This document shows positions 20,252 through 28,281 of a stretch of DNA of 64,000 nucleotides, in pieces. A program made the translations under genes and the position numbers. How positions within the stretch are numbered: position 1 is the first letter of the stretch; the number at the start of each line of letters is the position of its first letter. The notes under the pieces are model-generated. The model did no database searches. It worked only from the letters and a program-made list of their open reading frames with translations, and was not told the origin of the DNA. The DNA is from an uncultured bacterium (GTDB taxonomy: Bacteria; Cyanobacteriota; Vampirovibrionia; Gastranaerophilales; Gastranaerophilaceae): contig CANAIK010000002.1 in assembly GCA_947361225.1 (NCBI GenBank), positions 26,877 through 90,876 on the forward strand. The letters run 5' to 3'.

Positions 20252-20569
20252 TTATAGACTTTTGATAAATTTATAAACATAATCCAAATCTGTGCTATTT
20301 AAAGAATTCAGCTTTTTTATAATTGCATCTGTTTTGTCAAAATCGTTGTTTATATTAATAGAGTCAAATTTGAAAAAATAATCAGGTTCAACCCGATAAA
20401 AAATACAAAGTTTTTCAAGTAAATTGGGTGAAATGAAATTTAATCCTCTTTCAATAAGACTAATGGCATTTGGCGTAATATCAATTTTTTCAGCGAGCAT
20501 TTCTTGGGTTAAATTGCGAGATTCTCTTATTAGTTTTAATCTTTTTCCTAAAAGTTCTTTTATGTTCAT
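20252..20569 (-). CDS. XRE-family transcriptional regulator
   Basis: RESRNLTQEMLAEKIDITPNAISLIERGLN HTH. Confidence 0.85.
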   Translation of the reverse strand: MNIKELLGKRLKLIRESRNLTQEMLAEKIDITPNAISLIERGLNFISPNLLEKLCIFYRVEPDYFFKFDSININNDFDKTDAIIKKLNSLNSTDLDYVYKFIKSL

Positions 20570-20607
20570 TTTAATTTTTTCAATACTCTAAATCATTCTA
20601 TATTATA

Positions 20608-20829
20608 TCAGGTTTTATCAAAATCGAGAATATCAACCAATTTTATTTTCATAGCTCTTGCAATTTTAAACATTAAAATAAGCGAAGGATTATTTTTCCC
20701 GGCCTCGAGTTTTCCAACATAAGTTGGATGAATCCCCACAATTTGCGCTAAATTTTTTTGCGTCAAATTAGCGTTAATTCTATGTTTTTTTATATTTTTA
20801 CCTAAGTTATGAATGAATTCTTTGCACAT
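20608..20829 (-). CDS. Small XRE-family regulator (73 aa)
   Basis: RINANLTQKNLAQIVGIHPTYVGKLEAGKNNPS; paralogous to 27136 and 27461 ORFs. Confidence 0.85.
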   Translation of the reverse strand: MCKEFIHNLGKNIKKHRINANLTQKNLAQIVGIHPTYVGKLEAGKNNPSLILMFKIARAMKIKLVDILDFDKT

Positions 20830-21061
20830 AACTACAATTTAGCGTTAATTGTAACTATTTACAACGTAACTATTAACCCAAAACACTATAAATATAACCC
20901 AAAACAGTTTAAAATCCCCCTGGAATTTAGCTTAATTCAATGTTTTTCTTTATAAATTAACCTTTATTTGTTATAATAAATAAATGGGTAAGCTCCCGCT
21001 TATCACCCTCGCCCGCAGGCTTGTTAAGTAGAAATTTGAGCGGAGGGGTGGTGATGAAAAA

Positions 21062-21136
21062 GTGAAATTCTGTATAACAGAAAAAGCGCTATGGCTTATC
21101 TTAATGATAATCATAGCACTTCTTTTACTTAAATAG
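21062..21136 (+). CDS. Putative small hydrophobic toxin-like peptide MKFCITEKALWLILMIIIALLLLK (module A)
   Basis: GTG start; aligns codon by codon with module D peptide; GGAGGGGTGGTG upstream; below track size cutoff. Confidence 0.55.
   Translation: MKFCITEKALWLILMIIIALLLLK
21086..21119 (-). terminator. Putative antisense-RNA terminator inside module A ORF
   Basis: Minus strand: GTGCTATG..(TTATC..GATAA)..CATAGCGC-TTTTT. Confidence 0.55.
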
Positions 21137-21187
21137 GGAGTTAAGAAGAACCTTAAAAGATTGGAGCTTTTAGGGTTCTTTCCCTAT
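21134..21187 (+). terminator. Sense terminator of module A
   Basis: TAGGGA..AAGAACCTTAAAAG-loop-CTTTTAGGGTTCTT..TCCCTATTTTT. Confidence 0.7.
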
Positions 21188-21191
21188 TTTT

Positions 21192-21219
21192 ATTATAACT
21201 TATTTTAAAAAAACTTCAA
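21192..21219 (-). promoter_or_regulatory. Putative antisense RNA promoter, module A
   Basis: Minus strand TTGAAG-N16-TATAAT. Confidence 0.6.
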
Positions 21220-21268
21220 GCCTGATTAATTGATTTGACAAGTTATAAATTGTGCTATAATTTTTTTT

Positions 21269-23227
21269 ATGGCGGAAATTGTTCGAAAAAAATTTGTCTT
21301 AAAAAAAAGAGTTCATAAAAAAAACTACAAAATTGATTATCAAAAAGAATTAAACGAGAATCAACTTGAAGTTGCAAAAACAACCGAGGGTCCGATTCTT
21401 GTTATAGCGGGAGCGGGTTCAGGGAAAACAAAAACCCTTGTTTATCGTTGCGCAAGACTAATTGAAGATGGGATTAATCCGAATAATATCCTGCTTTTAA
21501 CCTTTACAAAAAAAGCAGCGCAAGAAATGCTTAAAAGAGCGACATCTATTCTTGATGAAAGATGCGAACAAGTTCAAGGCGGAACTTTCCACAGTTTTTC
21601 GAATTTAGTTCTTCGAAAGTATTCAAGTTTTTTGGGTTTAAAAAACAACTTTACAATTATTGATTCTCCTGACGCACAGGATATTATTTCTCATTGGACA
21701 AATATTCTGTATCCTAAAAAAGAAAAAAGATTCCCCAAAAAAAGCACAATTCTTGAAATTTATTCTAAAAGCGTTAATAAAAAAATTCCTGTAGCGCAAA
21801 TTATCGAACAAGAATATTATAACTTTATTTCTGTAACCGATAAAATTATAAAAATTCAAAAAGCTTATGTTGATTATAAAAGAGAGAAATCTTTGTTGGA
21901 TTATGACGATTTGCTCTTGTATTTAAAGTTTTTATTGGAAGATAACGAACAAATAAGGAAAAAATTGTCGAATCAATATAAATATATTCAAGTGGACGAA
22001 TATCAAGACACAAACAGTTTACAAGCCGATATTATTAAGCTTTTAGCGTCCGAGCACAATAATGTTCTTGCGGTTGGAGACGACAAACAAAGCATTTATG
22101 GGTTTCGAGGGGCAAATTATAAAAATATTCTTGAATTCGATTCAATTTTTCCTAACACAAAAATTATTAAACTTGAAAAAAACTACAGAAGTAACCAGAA
22201 TATCCTCAATTTGACCAACGAAATCGTAAAACAAGCAAAAACAGGATATGAAAAAAATCTTTACAGCGATATTGTTTCGATTAACAAACCGGGGTTAATT
22301 AAAGCAAAAAATTCCCAAATGGAATCCGAGTTCGTTTGTCAAAAAATATTGGAATTATTAGACGAGGGACTTGAGCTTAAAGATATTTGCGTTTTAATTA
22401 GAAACTCAAGAATGAGCTATAATTTAGAAATTGAATTATCAAAATATAATATTCCTTATCAAAAATTTGGTGGATTAAAGTTTATTGATTCAGCCCATAT
22501 TAAAGATTTAATCGCTCATTTAAGGGTAATTCTAAACCCGGACGATGAAATTAGTTTAAATAGAATTCTGCTTTTGTTACAAGGAATCGGACCCAAGGCG
22601 GTTTCAACAATAATTCCTTTAATAACTCAAAAAAACTATGCAACTAAACTTTTGCCCTCGAAAATTTCAGTTTCGGTTGAACCCTTGTTTTCTTTACTGT
22701 CAAAAGCAGGAAAGCTTGAATTAGATAGAATTATAGAAGAAATTATTAATTATTACAAACCGATTCTTAAGGAAAAATACGAAGATTATCAAAAACGGGA
22801 AAAGGATTTGGATCATTTTTTGTATTTATCTAAAAACTATAAAAAACTGGATTCTTTTTTGTCGGATTTAGCGCTCGAACCCCCGGAAGGCTCGGTTGAA
22901 GGGGTTTATAAGAAAAATGTTAAAGACGATTGTTTGACAATTTCAACAATTCACAGCGCTAAGGGTTTGGAGTGGAACAGTGTTTTTATAATAGGTGCGG
23001 TCGAAGGAAGATTCCCGAGCGTTTATTCTTATAATTCAACTGAGGAAATGGAAGAAGAACTTAGACTTATGTATGTTGCAACAACAAGGGCTAAATCCAA
23101 TTTATTTATAAGTTATCCAATTGATATGTACGATTATTCAACTCAAATGATTCTATCCAAACCATCAAGATTCCTGGATAAAATTGGGGATGATTTACTT
23201 GAAATTTGGGATATTGAGGAAGAATGA
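21269..23227 (+). CDS. UvrD/Rep/PcrA-family DNA helicase
   Basis: IAGAGSGKTKTL, VDEYQDTN, GDDKQSIYGFRGA, LRLMYVATTRAK. Confidence 0.93.
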   Translation: MAEIVRKKFVLKKRVHKKNYKIDYQKELNENQLEVAKTTEGPILVIAGAGSGKTKTLVYRCARLIEDGINPNNILLLTFTKKAAQEMLKRATSILDERCEQVQGGTFHSFSNLVLRKYSSFLGLKNNFTIIDSPDAQDIISHWTNILYPKKEKRFPKKSTILEIYSKSVNKKIPVAQIIEQEYYNFISVTDKIIKIQKAYVDYKREKSLLDYDDLLLYLKFLLEDNEQIRKKLSNQYKYIQVDEYQDTNSLQADIIKLLASEHNNVLAVGDDKQSIYGFRGANYKNILEFDSIFPNTKIIKLEKNYRSNQNILNLTNEIVKQAKTGYEKNLYSDIVSINKPGLIKAKNSQMESEFVCQKILELLDEGLELKDICVLIRNSRMSYNLEIELSKYNIPYQKFGGLKFIDSAHIKDLIAHLRVILNPDDEISLNRILLLLQGIGPKAVSTIIPLITQKNYATKLLPSKISVSVEPLFSLLSKAGKLELDRIIEEIINYYKPILKEKYEDYQKREKDLDHFLYLSKNYKKLDSFLSDLALEPPEGSVEGVYKKNVKDDCLTISTIHSAKGLEWNSVFIIGAVEGRFPSVYSYNSTEEMEEELRLMYVATTRAKSNLFISYPIDMYDYSTQMILSKPSRFLDKIGDDLLEIWDIEEE

Positions 23228-23228
23228 A

Positions 23229-23263
23229 AAAAGTCCTAAAGTTTTTTTTAAACCTTAGGACTA
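23229..23263. terminator. Bidirectional terminator between helicase and rpsU
   Basis: GTCCTAAAG...CTTTAGGAC-like stem (AGTCCTAAAGTTTTTTTTAAACCTTAGGACT). Confidence 0.7.
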
Positions 23264-23272
23264 TTATGATAC

Positions 23273-23446
23273 TTATACTTTTCTTTTTCTTGCAGCTTCT
23301 GATTTTCTTTTTCTTTTAACAGATGGTTTTTCGTATCTTTCTCTGCGTTTGATTTCAGATAGGATTCCTGCTTTTTGTATTTTTTTCTTGAATCTTTTAA
23401 GTGCGGATTCAATGCTTTCATTATCACGAACTCTTACTTCTGGCAT
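23273..23446 (-). CDS. rpsU: Small ribosomal subunit protein bS21 (57 aa, missing from ORF track)
   Basis: Manual translation [57 protein letters not shown] with upstream GGAGGTGAAAA. Confidence 0.95.
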   Translation of the reverse strand: MPEVRVRDNESIESALKRFKKKIQKAGILSEIKRRERYEKPSVKRKRKSEAARKRKV

Positions 23447-23524
23447 ATTTTTTTCACCTCCTTCTTTGGAGTTATCTACTTATATATAAAATCCTAACAT
23501 ATAAAAAAATTGCGTCAATATTTA

Positions 23525-24058
23525 TTAAAGATTTAAAATTTCTAAAATTATATGGATAATTGAAGTGTGCATTTCTTGAATTTGGGCTGTAATTGCGCTT
23601 GGAGCGTTGATTTGAAGTGTGGAATCGACTTCGATTTTTTCTTTTCCTACTAAAAAAATCGTAATTAATCCCATTTTATTAGCCGTTTTAATTGCTTTTA
23701 TTACATTCTCGCTTTTTCCTGAAGTCGATAGCGCAATAAGTACATCGTTTTTTTTACCTAATCCTTCGATTTGTCTTGTAAAAATATTATTATAAGAATA
23801 ATCGTTTGCAATAGCAGTTATAGTTGAATTATTAGCGCAAAGTGAAATTGCACTTAAGGATTTTCTTTCTTTTTGGAATTTTCCAACAAATTCAGCTGCA
23901 TAATGATTGGAATCAGACGCCGAACCTCCGTTTCCACAAAACAGAATTTTATTATCCAAAAAAAGTGCTTGTTTTATTAAATCCGCTGCTTTTTGGATTT
24001 TTTCTTTTTCCAATAACAAAAATTTATAATTCTCAATCCTTTGATTAATATTATCCAT
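23525..24058 (-). CDS. gmhA: Phosphoheptose isomerase (SIS domain)
   Basis: ILFCGNGGSASDSNHYAAEFVGKF. Confidence 0.88.
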   Translation of the reverse strand: MDNINQRIENYKFLLLEKEKIQKAADLIKQALFLDNKILFCGNGGSASDSNHYAAEFVGKFQKERKSLSAISLCANNSTITAIANDYSYNNIFTRQIEGLGKKNDVLIALSTSGKSENVIKAIKTANKMGLITIFLVGKEKIEVDSTLQINAPSAITAQIQEMHTSIIHIILEILNL

Positions 24059-25407
24059 TATTTTTCCTTAACTAATTTGCAAACACATTCAATGTGGTGT
24101 GTGTAAGGGAATAAATCAACGCTTTTTATAAATTCGACCTTATAATTCAATTCTGTTAAATAAATAATATCTCTTTTTAGGGTTTGAGGGTTGCAGGAAA
24201 CATAAATTATATTATTAGATAAATCTTTAATTGAATCGATTGTTTTTTTATCACAACCCTTCCTTGGAGGGTCTAGAATTACATAATCAAAGGTTTTTCC
24301 CTCGTTTTTAAAGTTATCCAAATGATTAAGTGCGTCACCCGAAAAAATTTCATAATTTTTTATTTTGTTGAGCCCATAATTTTCTTTTGCAAGCTTACAA
24401 GCCTCATTATTAACTTCAACAAGGGTAATTTTTTTTGCTTTATCCCCTAAATAAATTCCAATTGCCCCAACCCCGCCATAAGCATCAAGAATTGTTGAGT
24501 TATCTTTAATTGCGTCTTTTACAATCCTAAATAATTGCGAAGCGGCACTTGTGTTGACTTGAAAAAAGCTTAAAGGTCCAATTTTATAATAGAATTTGTC
24601 CAATTGTTCAACAATTGCGTCCTTCCCCAGGATTTTTAAGGTAAATTCCCCTAAAATTACATTTGTTTGATTAGGATTCAAATTTACAAAAATCCCTTTA
24701 ATTGAGGGGAATTTTTGGGCTAAATTTTTGCAGAAAAGTTCAAAATCCTTGTTTTTAAATTTATTATCGTTAAAAACAAAGGTCAAAATTAATTCGTCTT
24801 TTTGATTAAACCTTGCAATAACGTGTTTTAAGAGCCCTTTTTTCGTTTTTTCAACAAAACAAGAAACTGGACAGTTGTTTCTTATAAACTCATTAATTTC
24901 ATTCATTATTGTTGGAACAATAGGACAGAATTTAATATTAACTAAATCGTGGGAATTTTTTTTGTAATATCCGATTAGGATTCTTTTGGAGTTTTTCGTT
25001 TGACTACAGGGCATTTGAACTTTTTTTCGATATTGTTCAATATTAGGACTTTTAATAGTTGGAAAAATTTTATTTTCATCGACTAAAGAAGAAAAAATTT
25101 TTTTAATAATGTTGTTTTTTAGTAAAATTGAATAATTATAGTCAATATTCTGAACCTCGCAACCTCCGCAAGCGTTGTATAGAGCGCATTTTGGTTTAAT
25201 TCTAAATTTAGAGGGTTCTATAATTTCAATGATTTTTCCTTTTAAATAATTCTTGTTTTTTTGAATAATTTCGACCTTGAGCTTTTCCCCGGGCAATCCT
25301 TGCGGTACAAAAACCACCAATTTATCTTCCGTTATTCTTGCAACGCCTTCGAATAAAGAACTTATATCTTCAATTGCAACTTCAACAATATCGCCCAAAT
25401 TAATCAT
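24058..25407 (-). CDS. 23S rRNA (uracil-C5)-methyltransferase, RlmD/RumA family
   Basis: TRAM-like N-terminus, CALYNACGGCEVQ, LDPPRKGCD, YVSCNPQTLKRD; start likely at MINLGD rather than the track's upstream start. Confidence 0.88.
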   Translation of the reverse strand: MINLGDIVEVAIEDISSLFEGVARITEDKLVVFVPQGLPGEKLKVEIIQKNKNYLKGKIIEIIEPSKFRIKPKCALYNACGGCEVQNIDYNYSILLKNNIIKKIFSSLVDENKIFPTIKSPNIEQYRKKVQMPCSQTKNSKRILIGYYKKNSHDLVNIKFCPIVPTIMNEINEFIRNNCPVSCFVEKTKKGLLKHVIARFNQKDELILTFVFNDNKFKNKDFELFCKNLAQKFPSIKGIFVNLNPNQTNVILGEFTLKILGKDAIVEQLDKFYYKIGPLSFFQVNTSAASQLFRIVKDAIKDNSTILDAYGGVGAIGIYLGDKAKKITLVEVNNEACKLAKENYGLNKIKNYEIFSGDALNHLDNFKNEGKTFDYVILDPPRKGCDKKTIDSIKDLSNNIIYVSCNPQTLKRDIIYLTELNYKVEFIKSVDLFPYTHHIECVCKLVKEK

Positions 25408-25726
25408 ATTTAAAGTACCTATCGAAATCAATGTCGTCAAAAGAACACAAAAGTTGATAAATTTCGTCTTCTTCATTCAATCTTTGATATTTATATTCAT
25501 CAAAAAGCCAGTATTTGGGATTCAACCCCGAACATCTTATAATATCGTGCTCATAGAGGATTTTTAGCTTTTTTTTAACAATATCCAAACTCAAATTCAC
25601 TCTTTTAGCAAGTTCAACTGCGGTAATTCCCTTAGGATTGGAATATTTCTCGGGAGTTAAGAACATAAGTTCTAAACCAACGAGTTTGAGTTCTTTATCT
25701 TCGTTTTCATAATCGTATTCAAACAT
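25400..25726 (-). CDS. Hypothetical protein with HTH-like segment
   Basis: TAVELAKRVNLSLDIVKKKLKILYEHDIIR. Confidence 0.6.
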   Translation of the reverse strand: MFEYDYENEDKELKLVGLELMFLTPEKYSNPKGITAVELAKRVNLSLDIVKKKLKILYEHDIIRCSGLNPKYWLFDEYKYQRLNEEDEIYQLLCSFDDIDFDRYFKYD

Positions 25727-25764
25727 TACTTTTATAATACCCTAAATTATGATAAAATTTAAGT

Positions 25765-26043
25765 ATGAAAAAAATTTTTTTGTTAACAATGTTTTTAATT
25801 TTGTCCGCAATGCCAATTTTTGCAGTTAGCGTTGGGTCTTATAAAACCGAAACCGATTATGGATTAATCGACGGGTTTAAGTGGAACTTTTTTAATCGTG
25901 ATAAAAATACTCCTTTGGTTCAAATAAAATCTGAAACAAAAGAGGAACAAGAAAGAATCGAGAAAGAAAAAAACAGACCAAAAGAACAACAAGACGACGT
26001 CCAGCTTTATCGTTTTATGCTTGACGACGTTGTTGCGTTCTAG
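25765..26043 (+). CDS. Hypothetical exported protein
   Basis: N-terminal signal peptide MKKIFLLTMFLILSAMPIFA. Confidence 0.55.
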   Translation: MKKIFLLTMFLILSAMPIFAVSVGSYKTETDYGLIDGFKWNFFNRDKNTPLVQIKSETKEEQERIEKEKNRPKEQQDDVQLYRFMLDDVVAF

Positions 26044-26160
26044 GTTTTTGATTGAAAATAGAATATCAATGGGGCTAGCCTGCATCTTTTTTTAAAACTA
26101 CAAGAACAACAAAATCTTCGGTTTAAGAACTGATAGTTTATAAGAAAGGAGGCTGGAATT

Positions 26161-26241
26161 ATGGAAAATATCAATTTGACTTTAATATTAATCTTATTGA
26201 TTATATACATAATAAAAAATGGCACCTATCTAAATAGATAA
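26161..26241 (+). CDS. Putative small hydrophobic toxin-like peptide MENINLTLILILLIIYIIKNGTYLNR (module C)
   Basis: AAGAAAGGAGG SD upstream; single TM-like core; antisense promoter/terminator layout as in modules A, D, E, F. Confidence 0.55.
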   Translation: MENINLTLILILLIIYIIKNGTYLNR

Positions 26242-26246
26242 GCACC
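26221..26246 (-). terminator. Putative antisense-RNA terminator overlapping module C stop codon
   Basis: Minus strand GGTGCTTATCTA-TT-TAGATAGGTGCC-ATTTTTTATT: 12-bp stem with G.U pairs. Confidence 0.65.
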
Positions 26247-26299
26247 ACTTCAGTCTTATGCAGTTGACGGTAGTTGGAGCTACCGCCCCTGATATCTAT

Positions 26300-26327
26300 A
26301 TTATAACCCGCTTTTTTAAAATTTCAA
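26300..26327 (-). promoter_or_regulatory. Putative antisense RNA promoter, module C
   Basis: Minus strand TTGAAA-N16-TATAAT. Confidence 0.65.
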
Positions 26328-26373
26328 GGGTGGAAATAAAAAAGTGGTTTATAATTGTTTCTATTTTTTAAGT

Positions 26374-26401
26374 CTTGAATTTTGTAATAAATAAGTTATA
26401 A
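26374..26401 (+). promoter_or_regulatory. Putative antisense RNA promoter, module D
   Basis: TTGAAT-N16-TATAAT. Confidence 0.65.
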
Positions 26402-26667
26402 TAAAAATAGGGAAAGAACCTCAAGAGGTGTCAGCTCTCAAGGTTCTTCTTAACTCCCTATTTTGCAAATGCGAGCGCTATTATTATCAATAAGATAAGA
26501 AGTAGCGCTTTTTCAGATACGCTAAATTGCATTTCATCACCACCTTTCCGCTCAATTTCTACTTAACAAGCCTGCGGGCGAGGGTGATAAGCGGGAGCTT
26601 ACCCATTTATTTATTATAACAAATAAAGGTTAGTTTATAAAGAAAAACATTGAATTAAGCTAAATTC
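26388..26667 (-). repeat. Inverted-repeat copy 2 (module D) of the ~280-bp element
   Basis: Reverse-complement match to 20923..21207. Confidence 0.9.
26457..26531 (-). CDS. Putative small hydrophobic toxin-like peptide MQFSVSEKALLLILLIIIALAFAK (module D)
   Basis: 24 aa, same length as module A peptide, GGAAAGGTGGTG upstream. Confidence 0.6.
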
Positions 26668-27059
26668 TCGGGTTTTTTCTTTCTTCCTCTTTTTAAACTA
26701 TTAACAATATTTTGTTCTTGGATAGTTTCATCCATATTTAAATCTTTAGCTATTTTATTAATATAATCAATGTAGTTTTTTGATTCAACTCCGCTTTTTT
26801 CTAACAAAGAAAGAATAACTTTAACCCCGACCAAATTTAAAGACAGATTTCTTGTCAAAAACTGTATAAATTTACCTTTTTCAATATCATAAACTGTATA
26901 ATAGCGTCTATTTTTGGGAGTTCTTTTCGGGATTAACAACCCTTCTTCATCATAAATTCTCAATGTTCTTTGATGAACTTTAAGAATATCTGCCATATTA
27001 CTTATTGATATTGCGATTTCATAAAAATTTTCTTTATTTAATTGCAAAATGACCTCCAA
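26655..27059 (-). CDS. MerR-family transcriptional regulator
   Basis: NMADILKVHQRTLRIYDEEGLLIPKRTPKNRRYY. Confidence 0.85.
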   Translation of the reverse strand: MEVILQLNKENFYEIAISISNMADILKVHQRTLRIYDEEGLLIPKRTPKNRRYYTVYDIEKGKFIQFLTRNLSLNLVGVKVILSLLEKSGVESKNYIDYINKIAKDLNMDETIQEQNIVNSLKRGRKKKPENLA

Positions 27060-27092
27060 AGTTCTTTGTTTATCTATATTTTAGTTAGTAAA

Positions 27093-27135
27093 TAAGCGTA
27101 GTTTTCTATAGAAATAATAAGCGTGTCAGTCTATA
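27093..27135 (+). promoter_or_regulatory. Paired 25-bp-spaced repeats before XRE gene
   Basis: TAAGCGTAGTTTTCTATA (27093) and TAAGCGTGTCAGTCTATA (27118). Confidence 0.7.
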
Positions 27136-27144
27136 TTGTCAAGT

Positions 27145-27360
27145 ATGAACACTAAAGTTTTAAAAAAATTAGGCAAAAACATAAAACGCTACAGACTTGA
27201 TTCAGGTCTAACACAAGAAGCACTTGCGCAAAAAGTTCGAAAACATCAAACTTACATTGGAAAACTGGAAACCGGCAAATGCAGTCCTTCAATAAAAACC
27301 CTTTTTGCAATTTCCAGAGCACTTCGAATTAAACTTTCAAATGTTTTTGATTTCGACTAA
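27145..27360 (+). CDS. Small XRE-family regulator
   Basis: RLDSGLTQEALAQKVRKHQTYIGKLETGKCSPS. Confidence 0.85.
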   Translation: MNTKVLKKLGKNIKRYRLDSGLTQEALAQKVRKHQTYIGKLETGKCSPSIKTLFAISRALRIKLSNVFDFD

Positions 27361-27409
27361 AGCAAAAAAAATTTTAAACTCTTTATTGATGTTCATTTTA
27401 CCAATAAAA

Positions 27410-27451
27410 AAGCGTGTCAGTCTATACAAATAGTAAGCGTGTCAGTCTATA
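27410..27451 (+). promoter_or_regulatory. Paired 25-bp-spaced repeats before second XRE gene
   Basis: AAGCGTGTCAGTCTATA at 27410 and TAAGCGTGTCAGTCTATA at 27434. Confidence 0.75.
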
Positions 27452-27460
27452 TTGTAAACT

Positions 27461-27682
27461 ATGAACACTAAAATCCTGGAAAATTTAGGGAAAAATATAA
27501 AAAAATACAGAATAGATTCCAGCCTAACCCAAGAACAACTGGCTGAAAAGGTTGGGGTTCATCCTACCTATATCGGGAAACTTGAGGGTGGTAAAAACAA
27601 CCCCTCAACAACAATGGTGTTTAAAATTACAAGAGCTCTAAAAATAACATTACCTCAAATTTTTGATTTTGATAAAAAATAA
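27461..27682 (+). CDS. Small XRE-family regulator
   Basis: RIDSSLTQEQLAEKVGVHPTYIGKLEGGKNNPS. Confidence 0.87.
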   Translation: MNTKILENLGKNIKKYRIDSSLTQEQLAEKVGVHPTYIGKLEGGKNNPSTTMVFKITRALKITLPQIFDFDKK

Positions 27683-27730
27683 AGGATTTATATACAACTT
27701 TACACTAAATACTCCTAAAAACTAATCATA

Positions 27731-27801
27731 ATGTCATTCCGAACTTGTTTCGGAATCTGATAATTGGTAGGATGCTGAAACGAGTTCACCTTGGCAGTTT
27801 T
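27731..27801. repeat. Dispersed palindromic-type intergenic repeat (CATTCCGAACTTGTTTCGGAATC...GAAACGAGTTC)
   Basis: ATTCCGAACTTGTTTCGGAAT dyad plus echo; resembles common bacterial intergenic repeats, single copy here. Confidence 0.5.
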
Positions 27802-27845
27802 AACTATTTTTAGTGCAATCTGCTCTTAAGCCTCAAAAAATAAAT

Positions 27846-28091
27846 ATGACAAACCAAAAATTTAACAGTATTATTGCAAAAAGAATTAAAAAACTGCGAG
27901 AATCCAGCAATTTGACCCTTGAACAACTCGCTTATCAAAGCGGGATATCCAAAGGCGGATTGAGTGAAATTGAGCGAAATCTTAAAGAACCAAGAATGTA
28001 TACAATTGTCAAAATCTGCGCAGGGCTTGGAATAAGCGCAAAAGACTTTTTTAGTTTTGATGAAATAGATAGATTTATAAACGAATTATAA
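27846..28091 (+). CDS. XRE-family regulator
   Basis: RESSNLTLEQLAYQSGISKGGLSEIERNLKEP. Confidence 0.85.
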   Translation: MTNQKFNSIIAKRIKKLRESSNLTLEQLAYQSGISKGGLSEIERNLKEPRMYTIVKICAGLGISAKDFFSFDEIDRFINEL

Positions 28092-28206
28092 TTCCCCAAC
28101 CATTAACAGTAATTAGAAATTTGATATAATAATTCTAAGGATAAATACCTTACTTCCTCCAACACATACAATTTAATGAAGAATTGGTTGGAAAGGAGGT
28201 GAAAAT

Positions 28207-28281
28207 ATGACTGAAAAGATAATAAAAACCGCCATAGCGGCAACTATAGCGGTTTTAAAAATTTTATCAATTTGGTTATAG
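28207..28281 (+). CDS. Putative small hydrophobic toxin-like peptide MTEKIIKTAIAATIAVLKILSIWL (module E)
   Basis: AAAGGAGGTG SD; 24 aa; paralogue in module F. Confidence 0.65.
   Translation: MTEKIIKTAIAATIAVLKILSIWL

Larger units (their letters stand above)
20923..21207 (+). repeat. Inverted-repeat copy 1 (module A) of a ~280-bp element also at 26388..26667
   Basis: Near-identical GAATTTAGCTTAATTCAATGTTTTTC...TAAGTAGAAATT 5' half in opposite orientation; 3' half diverged. Confidence 0.9.

Noticed and set aside
25864-26225. Minus ORFs 25864..26085 and 26040..26225
   Set aside because: Shadow ORFs opposite the exported protein gene and module C; no SD or recognisable domain.
20923-26667. Composite transposon bounded by the inverted copies A and D
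   Set aside because: The region between is core genes and no transposase was found; the copies themselves encode the module rather than an IS.
27093-27451. Plasmid-type iterons / replication origin
   Set aside because: Only two repeats per gene, each placed at a promoter before an XRE gene; no Rep protein nearby.
28207-28281. Leader peptide of a transcription attenuator
   Set aside because: No regulated biosynthetic gene follows modules A, C, D or E, no amino-acid codon run is present, and the antisense promoter is shared by all modules; still the main alternative to test.
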